From contig NZ_AVPL01000015.1 in NCBI RefSeq assembly GCF_000768695.1, positions 1 to 64,000 on the forward strand: a stretch of DNA of 64,000 nt, read 5' to 3'. Below the pieces are notes generated by a model. The model was given only the letters and a program-made list of their open reading frames with translations. It ran no database searches and had not been told where the DNA came from. Of the stretch, positions 15,717 through 24,806 are shown piece after piece. Numbering within the stretch: position 1 is the first letter of the stretch; every line of letters starts with the position of its first letter. Made by a program: the position numbers and the translations under genes. The stretch is from Knoellia aerolata DSM 18566. Lineage in GTDB: Bacteria; Actinomycetota; Actinomycetes; Actinomycetales; Dermatophilaceae.

Positions 15717-17941
15717 GCGTCCCGGCGGGTCAGGAACTCATCGACGCGCAGTTCGTCACGCGGCTGGGGGAAGTCGATCGGCATGCCACCCTGCCCGGCT
15801 CCACGCGCGACATCAGCCCCGACGTCTCCGAGGAGCTGCTGCTCGGGCTCTTCGACTCCCAGATCGGCAGCCGGCACCTGGATCTCGCCGCCAGGTGGCT
15901 CCGCGGAATGGGCGAGGGTTTCTACACGATCGGCTCGTCGGGGCACGAGGGCAACGCCGCGGTGGCCGCGGCGCTGCGACCCACCGATCCCGCTCTGCTG
16001 CACTATCGCTCGGGGGGCTTCTACCTCGAGCGAGCACGACAGGTCCCGGAGGTCGATGGACTGCGGGACGTGCTGCTCGGGCTGGTGGCATCGGTGGACG
16101 ACCCCATCTCCGGCGGTCGGCACAAGGTGTTCGGCCGACCCGAGCTCTCGGTGATACCCCAGACGTCGACGATCGCCTCGCATCTGCCGCGGGCCCTCGG
16201 TGTCGCGTTCTCACTTCCTCGTGCGGCCAAGCTCGGCGTCGCCGTGGCGTGGCCGACGGACTCCGTCGTCGTGTGCTCCTTCGGTGACGCGTCCGCGAAC
16301 CATTCCACAGCCACGGGGGCCGTCAACGCCGCGATCCAGGTGGGGGCCAGGGGCCTGCCGGTACCGCTGCTGTTCGTCTGCGAGGACAACGGAATCGGCA
16401 TCAGCGTGCCCACTCCACTGAACTGGATCGCCAAGGCCTACGGCAGGCGTCCGGGTCTGGAGTACTTCGCCGGCGACGGTTGCGACCTGCCGAGCGCGCT
16501 CGCCGCGGCAAGGAGCGCCGTCGCCTTCGTGCGCAAGCACCGCAAGCCGGCCTTCCTGCACCTGAGCACCGTCCGGCTCATGGGGCACGCTGGATCGGAC
16601 CTCGAGGCCGCCTACCGGACCCCGGCAGAGATCGCCGCAGAGGCATCCCGCGACCCCGTGCTGCGCACCGGGCTCCTTCTGGTGGAGGCTGGCATCCGCA
16701 GCCCGCGGGAGGTGCTCGGCTTGTACGAGGACAAGCGACAGCGGGTGCGGGAGGTGGCGCAGGAGTGCATCCAGCGGCCCCGCCTCAAGACGCGTGAGCA
16801 GGTGATGTCCGCCCTGGCGCCGCGGTCCCCTGATGCGGTGCGGAGCACCGCTGTGGCGCCCGCCTCGCCGGCCCGTAGAAGCCGAGCCTTCGGGAGGCAG
16901 CTGCCAGAGGCGGAACCGGCCCTGACACTGGCACAGTCGATCAACCGGGCGCTTCTCGACGTCATGGCGGCGGACCCCGGTGCCGTGCTGTTCGGGGAGG
17001 ACGTTGCCGTCAAGGGCGGCGTGTACGGGGTGACGCGTGGCATCGCCAAGCGGATGGGGACTGCGCGTGTGTTCGACACCATCCTCGACGAGCAGACTGT
17101 GCTGGGGCTCGCACTCGGCGCCGGGCTGAGTGGCCTGCTTCCCATTCCCGAGATCCAGTACCTCGCCTATCTGCACAACGCCGCCGACCAGCTGCGCGGT
17201 GAGGCGGCGACCCTTCAGTTCTTTTCCTCGGGTCAGTACCGCAACCCCATGGTCCTGCGGATCGCCGGTTACGCGTACCAGAAGGGTTTCGGGGGCCACT
17301 TCCACAACGACAACGCCGTTGGTGCGCTGCGCGACATCCCCGGCATCGTGATCGCGTCACCGTCGCGCCCGGAGGACGCGGCCGCGATATTGCGCACGTG
17401 TGTCGCCGCTGCACGGGTAGACGGCACGGTCTGCGTGTTCCTCGAGCCCATCGCGCTCTACCACACCAAGGACCTGCACGAGGAGGGCGACGGCGGGTGG
17501 ACGGCCCCGTACGCGGGGCCGGAGGACTGGGCGGGCGCCCATGTCCCGGTCGGTCGTGCCGCCACCCACGGCGATGGTCGCGACCTGACCATCGTCACCT
17601 TCGGGAACGGACTGTTCATGAGCCTGAGAGTGGCAGAACGTCTGCGGCACAGTGGAATCGGAGTGAGAGTGGTTGACCTGCGCTGGCTCGCGCCCCTGCC
17701 GGTCGAGGACATCGAGCGGGAAGCAACCGCAACCGGGAAGGTGCTAGTGGTCGACGAGACGCGCAGGACAGGGGGCGTCTCGGAGGCGGTCGTCACCGCG
17801 CTCGTCGACATGGGCTTCGCCGGGACGATCCGGCGGGTGGCCAGCGAGGACAGCTTCATCCCGCTGGGCGACGCGGCCCTGCACGTTCTCATCAGCGAGG
17901 AAGACATCCACCACGCAGCCATGGAGCTTCTCGATGCCTGA
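15713..17941 (+). CDS. fused E1 alpha-beta thiamine-diphosphate 2-oxoacid dehydrogenase
   Basis: This 742-residue protein joins the two halves of a branched-chain-type 2-oxoacid dehydrogenase E1. Residues about 1-370 are the alpha part with the ThDP site ([15 protein letters not shown] then [11 protein letters not shown]) and a GHAGSD loop. Residues about 405-742 are the beta part ([32 protein letters not shown]). The linker is Ala/Arg/Ser-rich. It would decarboxylate a 2-oxo acid and pass the acyl group to a lipoyl E2. No E2 or E3 gene is in the window, so it must borrow host subunits. GTG 15713 overlaps the gcdH stop. 2-Oxoadipate is the substrate I infer from gcdH and RidA; branched-chain or acetoin-type use are alternatives. 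Confidence 0.85.
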   Translation: MSVPAGQELIDAQFVTRLGEVDRHATLPGSTRDISPDVSEELLLGLFDSQIGSRHLDLAARWLRGMGEGFYTIGSSGHEGNAAVAAALRPTDPALLHYRSGGFYLERARQVPEVDGLRDVLLGLVASVDDPISGGRHKVFGRPELSVIPQTSTIASHLPRALGVAFSLPRAAKLGVAVAWPTDSVVVCSFGDASANHSTATGAVNAAIQVGARGLPVPLLFVCEDNGIGISVPTPLNWIAKAYGRRPGLEYFAGDGCDLPSALAAARSAVAFVRKHRKPAFLHLSTVRLMGHAGSDLEAAYRTPAEIAAEASRDPVLRTGLLLVEAGIRSPREVLGLYEDKRQRVREVAQECIQRPRLKTREQVMSALAPRSPDAVRSTAVAPASPARRSRAFGRQLPEAEPALTLAQSINRALLDVMAADPGAVLFGEDVAVKGGVYGVTRGIAKRMGTARVFDTILDEQTVLGLALGAGLSGLLPIPEIQYLAYLHNAADQLRGEAATLQFFSSGQYRNPMVLRIAGYAYQKGFGGHFHNDNAVGALRDIPGIVIASPSRPEDAAAILRTCVAAARVDGTVCVFLEPIALYHTKDLHEEGDGGWTAPYAGPEDWAGAHVPVGRAATHGDGRDLTIVTFGNGLFMSLRVAERLRHSGIGVRVVDLRWLAPLPVEDIEREATATGKVLVVDETRRTGGVSEAVVTALVDMGFAGTIRRVASEDSFIPLGDAALHVLISEEDIHHAAMELLDA

Positions 17942-20522
17942 GCAGCTCCGGACCGGTGAGCGGGACTCGGCAGTCCGCCGCGCAGTGCGGCGGGCGAGCG
18001 ACGGTGTGACGCTCAACGAGCAGGAAGTCCTCAGCCTGCTCCACGCCCGCGGAGACGACCTCGCCAGGCTCTGCGCAGCCGCGGCACGGGTCCGCGACGC
18101 CGGCCTGACGCAGGCGGGCAGGCCGGGGGTCATCACATACTCCCGCAAGGTCTTCATCCCCCTGACACGGCTGTGCCGGGACCGTTGTCACTACTGCACC
18201 TTCGCCACGACGCCAGGGCGGTTGGCTGCGGCCGGACAAGAACCTTTCCTCGGCCCCGACGAGGTGCTGGCCATCGCAGCCCAAGGTGCGGCTCTGGGCT
18301 GCAAGGAGGCGCTGTTCACGCTGGGCGACCGCCCTGAGGATCGTTGGCCTCAAGCACGGGAGTGGCTCGGCGCCCACGGCTACGACTCCACTCTCGGCTA
18401 TGTCCGGGCGATGGCCGTGCGCGTCCTCGAGGAGACCGGGCTGCTGCCGCACCTGAACCCGGGCGTGATGAGCTGGGAGGAGATGAACCGGCTGAAGCCC
18501 GTGGCTCTGTCGATGGGCATGATGCTCGAGACGACGTCCACGGAGCTGTTCAAGCGGCGCGGCGGGGCACATTTCGGCAGTCCGGACAAGGACCCCGAGG
18601 TCCGGCTACGAGTCATCGAGGATGCCGGGCGCCTCAGCATCCCGTTTACCTCCGGCATCCTCGTGGGCATCGGGGAGAGCCTCCAGGACCGTGTCGAGTC
18701 GATCTTCGCGCTGCGCCGCCTGGGGAGGACCTACGGTCACCTCCAGGAGATCATCGTCCAGAACTTCCGGGCCAAGGAAGACACCGCGATGCGCTCGGCT
18801 CCGGACGCGACCCTCGACGACTATGTCGCCACTATCGCCGCGACCCGTCTGGTGCTGGGCCCGACGGCACGTATCCAAACTCCCCCCAACCTTACCGACA
18901 CCGATGAACTGCGTCGGCTGCTCGACGCCGGGGTGGACGACTGGGGTGGGGTCAGCCCGCTGACGCCGGACCATGTCAACCCGGAGCGTCCGTGGCCGCA
19001 GGTCGAGGAGCTCGCGGCCCGCACCGCCGTCCTCGGGTTCACCCTGCGCGAACGGCTCACCGCTCACCCCGGGTACCACGAACCGCCATGGCTCGACCCC
19101 CGTGTGGTCCCCCATTTGCAGGCGCTCGTGGGCGCCGACGGACTGGCTGTCGAGGGCCGGGTACCGTGTGGCCTGCCCTGGCAGGAACCGGATGAGGCGT
19201 GGGGGAGCAGCGGGCGCGTGGACCTGCACATGGCAATCGACACGGAGGGGCGAAGCGAGGGCCGGCGCAGCGACTTCGACGCCGTCTTCGGCGACTGGGC
19301 CGAGGTCGACCTCGCAAGCAAGTCAGTGGGCGTCACGGCGCCCTCGGTCACCGGCGACGTCTGGGACGCCCTGCGACGGGCCGAGCGAGACCCATTGAGC
19401 CTCAACGATGCCCAGGCCCTGGCTCTGGCCCACGCCGAGGGTTCGAGCCTCAGCACGATGGTCGGGCTCGCAGACGGTCTTCGACGCGAGGCGACAGGTG
19501 AGACGGTCACCTATGTTGTCACGAGGAACATCAACTTCACCAACGTCTGCTACACCGGGTGCCGCTTCTGTGCCTTCGCACAGCGCAAGAGCGACGCTGA
19601 CGCATTCACCCTGTCGCTGGAGGAGGTGGGGCAACGGGCCGAGCAGGCCTGGCAGGCCGGCGCGACCGAGATCTGCATGCAGGGCGGCATCGACCCCAGC
19701 CTGCCGGGCAGCGCCTACTTCGACCTGGCGCGCGAGATCAAGCGGCGCGCACCCGGCATACACCTGCACGCCTTCAGCCCGATGGAGGTGGTCAACGGCG
19801 TCAGCCGCACCGGACTGGGCCTTCGCGAGTTCCTGATGGAGCTGCGATCCGCCGGCGTCGACTCCTTGCCCGGCACCGCCGCCGAGATCCTCGATGACGA
19901 GGTCCGCTGGCTATTGACCAAGGGCAAGCTGCCGACAGCGACCTGGGTGGACGTTGTCTCCACGGCGCACGACGTGGGCCTTCCCACGTCCAGCACGATG
20001 ATGTACGGGCACGTCGACACCCCGGCCCACTGGGTCACCCACCTAAGGGTCCTCATGGACGTGCAGGACAGGACCGGCGGGTTCACCGAGTTCGTGCCGC
20101 TTCCCTTCGTGCACCAGCAGTCACCGATCTACCTCGCGGGCATCGCCAGGCCGGGCCCTTCACGCCGCGACAACATCGCCGTGCACGCCTTGGCCAGGAT
20201 CATGTTGCACACCCGTATCGGGAATGTGCAGACATCCTGGGTGAAGATGGGCGCGGACGGAGCGGCCGCGATGCTGTGCGGTGGGGCCAACGACCTCGGT
20301 GGCACCCTGATGGAGGAGACCATCAGCCGGATGGCGGGCTCGAGCCATGGGTCGTCCATGGCACCCCATGAGCTCGAGGCCATCGCGACGTCCTTGGGTC
20401 GCCCCTTCCGGCAGCGCACCACGACGTATGGTCCGGTCGCCGAGGAACGGCAGCAGGCCAGCCGTTCGGTGCGTACCTACCTGCCGCTGCTCACCTCGCC
20501 CTCGAGTAGCTGCACCCGATGA
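17934..20522 (+). CDS. fbiC: FO synthase, fused CofG-CofH
   Basis: This 862-residue protein carries both radical-SAM halves of FO synthase, the usual actinobacterial fusion. The CofG half has its CX3CX2C cluster at C81, C85 and C88 (CRDRCHYC) and the CofH half at C539, C543 and C546 (CYTGCRFC). The enzyme joins 5-amino-6-ribitylaminouracil and tyrosine to make FO, the deazaflavin core of coenzyme F420. The ATG overlaps the E1 stop by eight bases, so F420 synthesis is co-transcribed with the catabolic genes. A second, chromosomal copy would be expected in most F420-making actinobacteria. A copy on a catabolic island suggests the pathway needs extra F420. Confidence 0.95.
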   Translation: MPEQLRTGERDSAVRRAVRRASDGVTLNEQEVLSLLHARGDDLARLCAAAARVRDAGLTQAGRPGVITYSRKVFIPLTRLCRDRCHYCTFATTPGRLAAAGQEPFLGPDEVLAIAAQGAALGCKEALFTLGDRPEDRWPQAREWLGAHGYDSTLGYVRAMAVRVLEETGLLPHLNPGVMSWEEMNRLKPVALSMGMMLETTSTELFKRRGGAHFGSPDKDPEVRLRVIEDAGRLSIPFTSGILVGIGESLQDRVESIFALRRLGRTYGHLQEIIVQNFRAKEDTAMRSAPDATLDDYVATIAATRLVLGPTARIQTPPNLTDTDELRRLLDAGVDDWGGVSPLTPDHVNPERPWPQVEELAARTAVLGFTLRERLTAHPGYHEPPWLDPRVVPHLQALVGADGLAVEGRVPCGLPWQEPDEAWGSSGRVDLHMAIDTEGRSEGRRSDFDAVFGDWAEVDLASKSVGVTAPSVTGDVWDALRRAERDPLSLNDAQALALAHAEGSSLSTMVGLADGLRREATGETVTYVVTRNINFTNVCYTGCRFCAFAQRKSDADAFTLSLEEVGQRAEQAWQAGATEICMQGGIDPSLPGSAYFDLAREIKRRAPGIHLHAFSPMEVVNGVSRTGLGLREFLMELRSAGVDSLPGTAAEILDDEVRWLLTKGKLPTATWVDVVSTAHDVGLPTSSTMMYGHVDTPAHWVTHLRVLMDVQDRTGGFTEFVPLPFVHQQSPIYLAGIARPGPSRRDNIAVHALARIMLHTRIGNVQTSWVKMGADGAAAMLCGGANDLGGTLMEETISRMAGSSHGSSMAPHELEAIATSLGRPFRQRTTTYGPVAEERQQASRSVRTYLPLLTSPSSSCTR

Positions 20523-21250
20523 CCACGCGTACGGCACGGCCGAGCGCCGAGAGGGACGGGTGGGCCGTGGTGGTGCCCGTCAAGGACTTCGCCCACGCGA
20601 AGAGTCGAGTCGTGGGGCTGCCACCTCGGCTCCGCAGGAACCTCGCACGCGCCCTGGCCATGGACACCGTCGAGACCGTCTGTGCCGCGGTTGGGCCACA
20701 GGCATGCTTCGTCGTAAGCAGCGCCGCCGGTTGCGCCGGGATTCGCCACCTCGGCGTCAACCTCGTCCGGGAGCCGTACGAGAGGGGTCTCAACGCTGCC
20801 TTGAGCGCGGGTCGTGACGCGGCCATCTCGTGCGGTTACCGCGCCGTGGCAATGGTGGTCGCCGACCTCCCGCTGCTCACTTCTCAGGACCTCGAGGCCG
20901 CACTCGCCGATGTGCCCTCGCGCGGAACCGTCGTCGTCCGTGACGCCTCCGGCGCAGGATCGACCCTCCTCGCGTCCAGGTCAGGGGCGCTCATCGAGGC
21001 GGCGTTCGGGGGTGCGTCGGCGGCTCGACATGTGCGGCTGGGCGTGCTCGACCACACCCTGATGGCGGCCACGTCCCTGAGGTTCGACCTTGACACCATG
21101 TCTGACGTCGAGGCCCTGCGGGCGCGAGGAGGTGACGCCGGCCCTCGCACCATGAGGTGGCTGCGAGAGGCGTCCAGCGCCCTGGACGGCACGAACGTGT
21201 CCGGCGTCGGACTGGCGCACTCGACCTCGCGGCGCTGTGCGACAGGGTGA
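20519..21250 (+). CDS. cofC: CofC/FbiD 2-phospho-(enol)pyruvate/lactate guanylyltransferase
   Basis: This 243-residue nucleotidyltransferase activates the three-carbon unit that CofD attaches to FO during F420 synthesis. Features are [15 protein letters not shown] near the N-terminus (GTP-binding), the metal-binding aspartate in [10 protein letters not shown] and [14 protein letters not shown] near the C-terminus. In actinobacteria the substrate is phosphoenolpyruvate (FbiD). It overlaps fbiC by four bases. A perfect hairpin directly after its stop probably ends or attenuates the long operon. CofD and CofE are not in the window and must come from elsewhere in the genome. Confidence 0.9.
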   Translation: MTTRTARPSAERDGWAVVVPVKDFAHAKSRVVGLPPRLRRNLARALAMDTVETVCAAVGPQACFVVSSAAGCAGIRHLGVNLVREPYERGLNAALSAGRDAAISCGYRAVAMVVADLPLLTSQDLEAALADVPSRGTVVVRDASGAGSTLLASRSGALIEAAFGGASAARHVRLGVLDHTLMAATSLRFDLDTMSDVEALRARGGDAGPRTMRWLREASSALDGTNVSGVGLAHSTSRRCATG

Positions 21251-21251
21251 A

Positions 21252-21279
21252 CTCCCGCGCTCTGGCTGGAGCGCGGGAG
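21252..21279 (+). terminator. hairpin after cofC
   Basis: CTCCCGCGCTC and its exact complement GAGCGCGGGAG form an 11-bp stem with a 6-base loop, two bases after the cofC stop. There is no T-run, so it may be a factor-assisted terminator or an attenuator before ribA, whose start is 36 bases downstream. Confidence 0.6.
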
Positions 21280-21314
21280 ACTTGAGCAGACCAGCGGTTC
21301 GTCAGGAGGTGCCG

Positions 21315-21908
21315 ATGGGCCTATCCGTCGGCGGACGCCCTGTCCGGGCGGCGGCACTGTCGTTCTCGGGTCTGGATGACGACGCGGACCACTTTGCGCT
21401 GGGACTCGGGCCTTGGCGCCGCGAGCTGGACCGGTCGCGGGGGCCTGGAGGTTCCCTGATGGTGCGCCTGCACAGTGAGTGCCTGACCGGAGACGTCTTC
21501 CGGTCCGACCGGTGTGACTGCGGAGCTCAGCTCCAAGAGGCTCTGGAACGACTGGTCGACCGGGGTGGCCTGCTGCTCTACCTCCGGCAGGAGGGGCGTG
21601 GGATCGGGCTGGCCGCCAAGCTCGACGCCTACGCACTGCAGGACAGCGGTCTTGACACCTTCGCCGCCAACGAGGCGCTCGGCTACGCACCTGACGCCCG
21701 CGACTACCTGGTCGCGGCCCAGATGCTCCGAGCGCTCCGCGTCGGAGGTGTGTCGCTCCTGACCAACAACCCGGACAAGGGGGCCCAACTGGCTCAGTAC
21801 GGCATTCAGATCGACGGCATGGTGCCAACGGCCACCCACTTGACAGACCGCAACGAGGCATACCTCAGGTCGAAGGCCGAGGTGTGCGGCCATCACCTGT
21901 TCGTGTGA
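21315..21908 (+). CDS. ribA: stand-alone GTP cyclohydrolase II
   Basis: This 197-residue enzyme opens GTP to the first intermediate of riboflavin synthesis. The zinc cysteines are C56, C67 and C69 (HSECLTGDVFRSDRCDC), the catalytic loop is RQEGRGIGL and TNNP is conserved. Most actinobacteria carry RibA fused to RibB; here the RibB part is absent. The ATG at 21315 follows CAGGAGG at ideal spacing. Next to fbiC and cofC its job is best explained as boosting 5-amino-6-ribitylaminouracil, the shared precursor of FO and riboflavin. The enzyme itself yields only the first intermediate, so RibD and a phosphatase from the host are still needed. Confidence 0.93.
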   Translation: MGLSVGGRPVRAAALSFSGLDDDADHFALGLGPWRRELDRSRGPGGSLMVRLHSECLTGDVFRSDRCDCGAQLQEALERLVDRGGLLLYLRQEGRGIGLAAKLDAYALQDSGLDTFAANEALGYAPDARDYLVAAQMLRALRVGGVSLLTNNPDKGAQLAQYGIQIDGMVPTATHLTDRNEAYLRSKAEVCGHHLFV

Positions 21909-21945
21909 GGACGGGTCGAACCCTCATGGCCGGCCGGTTCTTCGA

Positions 21946-22026
21946 GGTCGGCTTGCCGCGGACAGGGAGGCCCGCCGCGGGGAGCTGATGAACCTGCGCT
22001 GGGCCGATGTCCACCTCGGTGACGAG
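21946..22026 (+). pseudogene. tyrosine recombinase (phage-type integrase) remnant
   Basis: A short frame reads ADREARRGELMNLRWADVHL, closely matching the box around the first catalytic arginine of tyrosine recombinases (typically ..GARRGELL-LRWSDVDL). No other integrase motif is continuous with it, so the gene is a fragment. The roughly 595-bp region 21909-22503 holds this remnant, direct repeats and a hairpin, but no convincing intact gene. It lies next to tRNA-Phe, where an integrase gene is expected, and supports site-specific integration of the island. Confidence 0.6.
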
Positions 22027-22366
22027 CCTGAACCAGGCGCGTTCGCGCAGCTGGCGGGACCTTGGCGGGCGAGCTCGCCGCCGCGCGGGCCTGTCTGGAG
22101 CGCGCGGTTGACCTTGCCCAGCGTTGCCGCGACGCCCGCACGGCCGCCGGGGCGCGCACCCACTTGGCGCGACTGCTGCAGCGATGCCCGCACGGCCGGC
22201 GTGGCGCTGCATTGGCCGAGCAGGCCGCGACATTTGGTCGCGAGTGCAGGCGGACCGGGACGGCGCCGCGCCGTCAGATGATGTACTCGCTGACCTGCGA
22301 CCCGACGTCCCGCTCCACCGAAGCGCACACCTGTTGTCCCACAGGGTTCCCTTGATGCCGAGATTT

Positions 22367-22390
22367 CGTGCAACATCCCGTGCAACATCT
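22367..22390. repeat. 12-bp direct repeats, possible integrase arm sites
   Basis: CGTGCAACATC occurs twice in tandem (22367-22377 and 22379-22389), and TCTCACGG occurs at 22388-22395 and again at 22418-22425. Short direct repeats between an integrase and the tRNA core site are typical of arm-type integrase binding sites. The interpretation depends on the neighbouring recombinase remnant. Confidence 0.45.
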
Positions 22391-22466
22391 CACGGCGAAT
22401 CGGGGTACATCGCGGTCTCTCACGGTATCTCGCCGATCGAACGCCCGACGCCCGGAATAACAAAGA

Positions 22467-22493
22467 CGCAGGTCAGAAGGCATCTGACCTGCG
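22467..22493 (-). terminator. Rho-independent terminator after tRNA-Phe
   Basis: CGCAGGTCAG and CTGACCTGCG form a perfect 10-bp stem with a 7-base loop. Read on the minus strand it is followed by a T-rich run (TCTTTGTTATT), so it fits termination of the tRNA-Phe transcript. It lies 11 bases beyond the tRNA 3' end. Confidence 0.75.
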
Positions 22494-22503
22494 GCTGGGG
22501 GGG

Positions 22504-22577
22504 TGGCCAGGGACGGGGTCGAACCGTCGACCTTCCGATTTTCAGTCGGACGCTCGTACCAACTGAGCTACCTGGCC
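22504..22577 (-). tRNA. tRNA-Phe (GAA)
   Basis: The minus strand folds into a cloverleaf: acceptor GGCCAGG/CCTGGCC, D-arm GCTC..GAGC, anticodon stem TCCGA/TCGGA with loop CTGAAAA (anticodon GAA), and T-arm GACGG/CCGTC with TTCGACC. The CCA end is not encoded. It is 74 nt. Bases 22520-22541 are duplicated at 495-516, marking this tRNA as the integration site of the island. A TATAGT -10-like element lies on the minus strand at 22653-22658. Confidence 0.95.
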
Positions 22578-22742
22578 GCGTCGTCACAGGCCGTCGTCGG
22601 CGCGTGGCCTGGCCTGCTCAAACAGATCGCCAGGTCACCCCGGCGTGCCAGAACTATAACGCATGCCCGGAGGGCCGCTGGAGCCCCCGGGCTCGTACGG
22701 TGGGAGCGACTGCACCGTGCCACCCCGCGACGAGGAGACCCC

Positions 22743-23774
22743 ATGCGACGACACTTCGGATCGATGCCGGGTGGGGAACCGGTGTCTGCCTTCACCCTCG
22801 CGAGCGAGACGGGCCTGGAGCTCACCGTCCTCGACCTCGGGGCCACGGTGCAGAGCATTCGGCTCCCCAACGGCGAGGGCCGGTCCGTGGAGGTGGTGCT
22901 GGGTTACGACGACGTGGCCGGCTACGTCTCGCCGACCAACCCCTACCTCGGGGCGACGGTGGGCCGCTACGCGAACCGCATCGCCGGGGCGTCGTTCACG
23001 CTCGACGGAGTGACGTATGCCGTCTCCGCCAACGAGGGCCCGACCTGCCTCCACGGCGGGGTGGACGGTTTCCATGCGCGGGTGTGGACGGTCACGGACC
23101 ACGGGCCGGACAGCCTCACGCTGGAGCTCGTCAGCCCCGACGGGGACCAGGGCTTCCCCGGTCAGCTGACCGCGCGGGCGACCTACGTCGTCGCCGGCGG
23201 CGACGTCAGCGTCGACTACGAGGCCACGTGCGACGCTCCCACGGTCGTCAGCCTCACCAACCACGCCTACTTCGCCCTCGGTGGCCCTGACGGTGGTGGC
23301 GTCGACGCACACGTGCTCAGCGTCCAGGCGGACGAGTACCTCCCCGTCACGACGGCCTCCACTCCCGAGGGCCGGACGGAGCCGGTCGCCGAAACGCCGC
23401 TCGACCTCAGGACGCCCGCCCCTCTCGGGCCGCGGGTCAGGTCCGCGCACCCGCAGGTGGCGAGGGTGGTCGGCATCGACCACACCTTCGTCCTGGGTGG
23501 GTCCGGCACCCGCACCGCTGCCCGGCTCGAGCACCCGGCCACCGGCCGTGCACTCGAGGTCGACACGGACCAGCCCTCGATTCAGGTGTACACCGGCAAC
23601 CGGCTCGACGGGACGCTCGCCGGACGGGAGGGCCGGCTCCTGCGACAGGGCGACGGCATCTGCCTCGAGACCCAGCAGTACCCGGACGCCCCGAACCAGC
23701 CGAGCTTCCCCTCGGCGGTCCTGCGCCCGGGGGAGACCTACCGGTCACACACCCGCTGGACCTTCTCGTCCTGA
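22743..23774 (+). CDS. galM: aldose 1-epimerase (galactose mutarotase)
   Basis: This 343-residue enzyme interconverts alpha and beta anomers of aldohexoses in the cytoplasm. The features are GRYANRIAGASF near residue 79, LHGG with an active-site histidine, the second catalytic histidine in LTNHAYFAL, and the catalytic base glutamate in ICLETQQYPDAPNQPSFPS near the C-terminus. The length is normal for the family. The ATG at 22743 follows GAGGAG. It is the first ordinary chromosomal gene to the right of tRNA-Phe, with no operon partner. Confidence 0.92.
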   Translation: MRRHFGSMPGGEPVSAFTLASETGLELTVLDLGATVQSIRLPNGEGRSVEVVLGYDDVAGYVSPTNPYLGATVGRYANRIAGASFTLDGVTYAVSANEGPTCLHGGVDGFHARVWTVTDHGPDSLTLELVSPDGDQGFPGQLTARATYVVAGGDVSVDYEATCDAPTVVSLTNHAYFALGGPDGGGVDAHVLSVQADEYLPVTTASTPEGRTEPVAETPLDLRTPAPLGPRVRSAHPQVARVVGIDHTFVLGGSGTRTAARLEHPATGRALEVDTDQPSIQVYTGNRLDGTLAGREGRLLRQGDGICLETQQYPDAPNQPSFPSAVLRPGETYRSHTRWTFSS

Positions 23775-23872
23775 CGCCCACCCGGGGCCGACGGCCGCCC
23801 GGGCGCCTCGCCCTGGCCGTGAGGAACGCGCGCAAGGAATGCGGACGACCTCCCGGCACGTTGGCCCTCTCC

Positions 23873-24796
23873 ATGCGCGCCATCACCTACAGCCAGTACG
23901 GCTCCCCCGACACCCTCACCCTCACCGACGTCGCCGACCCCCGGGTGGGACCCGGCGAGGTCCTCATCCGCGTCCGGAGCGCCTCGGTCAACCCGGTCGA
24001 CTGGAAGGTCGCTGCCGGGTACCTCGACGGGCTCATGCAGGTCGACTTCCCGGCGATCCCCGGCTGGGACGTCGCGGGCGTCGTCGAGGCCGTGGGCCTG
24101 GACACCCCCGAGTACGCCGTCGGTGACGAGGTCATCGCCTACGCCCGCAAGGACTGGGTGCAGCACGGCACGTTCGCCGAGCTCGTCGCCGCACCCGTGC
24201 GCACCGTCGCCCGCAAGCCGGCCAGCCTCGACTGGAACCAGGCCGCAGGGCTCCCGCTCGCCGGCCTCACGGCATACCAGCTGCTCAAGCGGTTGGGCAC
24301 GAGGGAGGGCGACACCGTCCTCGTCCACGCGGCCGCCGGCGGGGTCGGCATCCTCGCCGTCCAGATCGCGACCGCACTCGGCGCCCGCGTCATCGGCACG
24401 GCCTCCGAGGGCAACCACGAGTTCCTGCGGGGCTACGGCGCCGAGCCGGTCTCGTATGCCGCCGGGCTGGCCGAGCGCGTCCGTGTCCTTGCGCCCGACG
24501 GCGTCGACGTCGTCGCCGACTTCGTCGGCGGAGTGCTGGAGACGACGCTCGCAGTGCTCGCGGACGGCGGTCGGCACGGCTCGGTCACCGACCCGAGCGT
24601 CGAGCCTGCCGGCGGGATCTCGGCCTGGGTCCGACCCGACTCCGCGGACCTGCAGGCGCTCGCGGACCTCGCGGACGAGGGCCGGCTCACCGTGCCCGTC
24701 GCCGAGGTGTTCGCCCTCGAGGACGCTGCCAAGGCGTTTGAGCTGAGCCAGGGCGGGCACGTCCGCGGCAAGATCGCGATCGAGGTCAGCCGCTGA
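23873..24796 (+). CDS. NADPH:quinone reductase-like zinc-less MDR oxidoreductase
   Basis: This 307-residue medium-chain dehydrogenase/reductase has a GroES-like N-terminal domain (VNPVDWKVAAGYL, GWDVAGVVEAVG) and a Rossmann domain with HAAAGGVGILAVQIA. The structural and catalytic zinc cysteines are absent, as in quinone reductase/zeta-crystallin members. It probably reduces quinones or enones with NADPH. ATG 23873 begins the conserved MRAITYSQYGSP; upstream in-frame codons lack family similarity. It is a single gene convergent with the LysE gene. Confidence 0.88.
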   Translation: MRAITYSQYGSPDTLTLTDVADPRVGPGEVLIRVRSASVNPVDWKVAAGYLDGLMQVDFPAIPGWDVAGVVEAVGLDTPEYAVGDEVIAYARKDWVQHGTFAELVAAPVRTVARKPASLDWNQAAGLPLAGLTAYQLLKRLGTREGDTVLVHAAAGGVGILAVQIATALGARVIGTASEGNHEFLRGYGAEPVSYAAGLAERVRVLAPDGVDVVADFVGGVLETTLAVLADGGRHGSVTDPSVEPAGGISAWVRPDSADLQALADLADEGRLTVPVAEVFALEDAAKAFELSQGGHVRGKIAIEVSR

Positions 24797-24806
24797 GCCG
24801 GCGCGG

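Larger units (their letters stand above)
495..22541. mobile_element. genomic island at tRNA-Phe carrying an F420-linked catabolic cluster
   Basis: The segment lies between the two tRNA-Phe-derived 22-bp repeats. It carries only accessory catabolic, transport and F420 biosynthesis genes. The end next to the intact tRNA has a tyrosine-recombinase remnant (21946-22026) and short direct repeats (22367-22390) like integrase arm sites, while the other end abuts a truncated IS110 transposase. The GGCATAC/GTATGCC heptamer that is abundant in the rest of the window is scarce here. No intact integrase, excisionase, replication or conjugation gene was seen, so the island looks fixed rather than self-mobile. 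The exact ends are inferred. Confidence 0.72.

Noticed and set aside
16211-17305. Long open frame antisense to the fused E1 gene
   Set aside because: It follows from high GC at third codon positions of E1; the peptide has no family resemblance or ribosome site.
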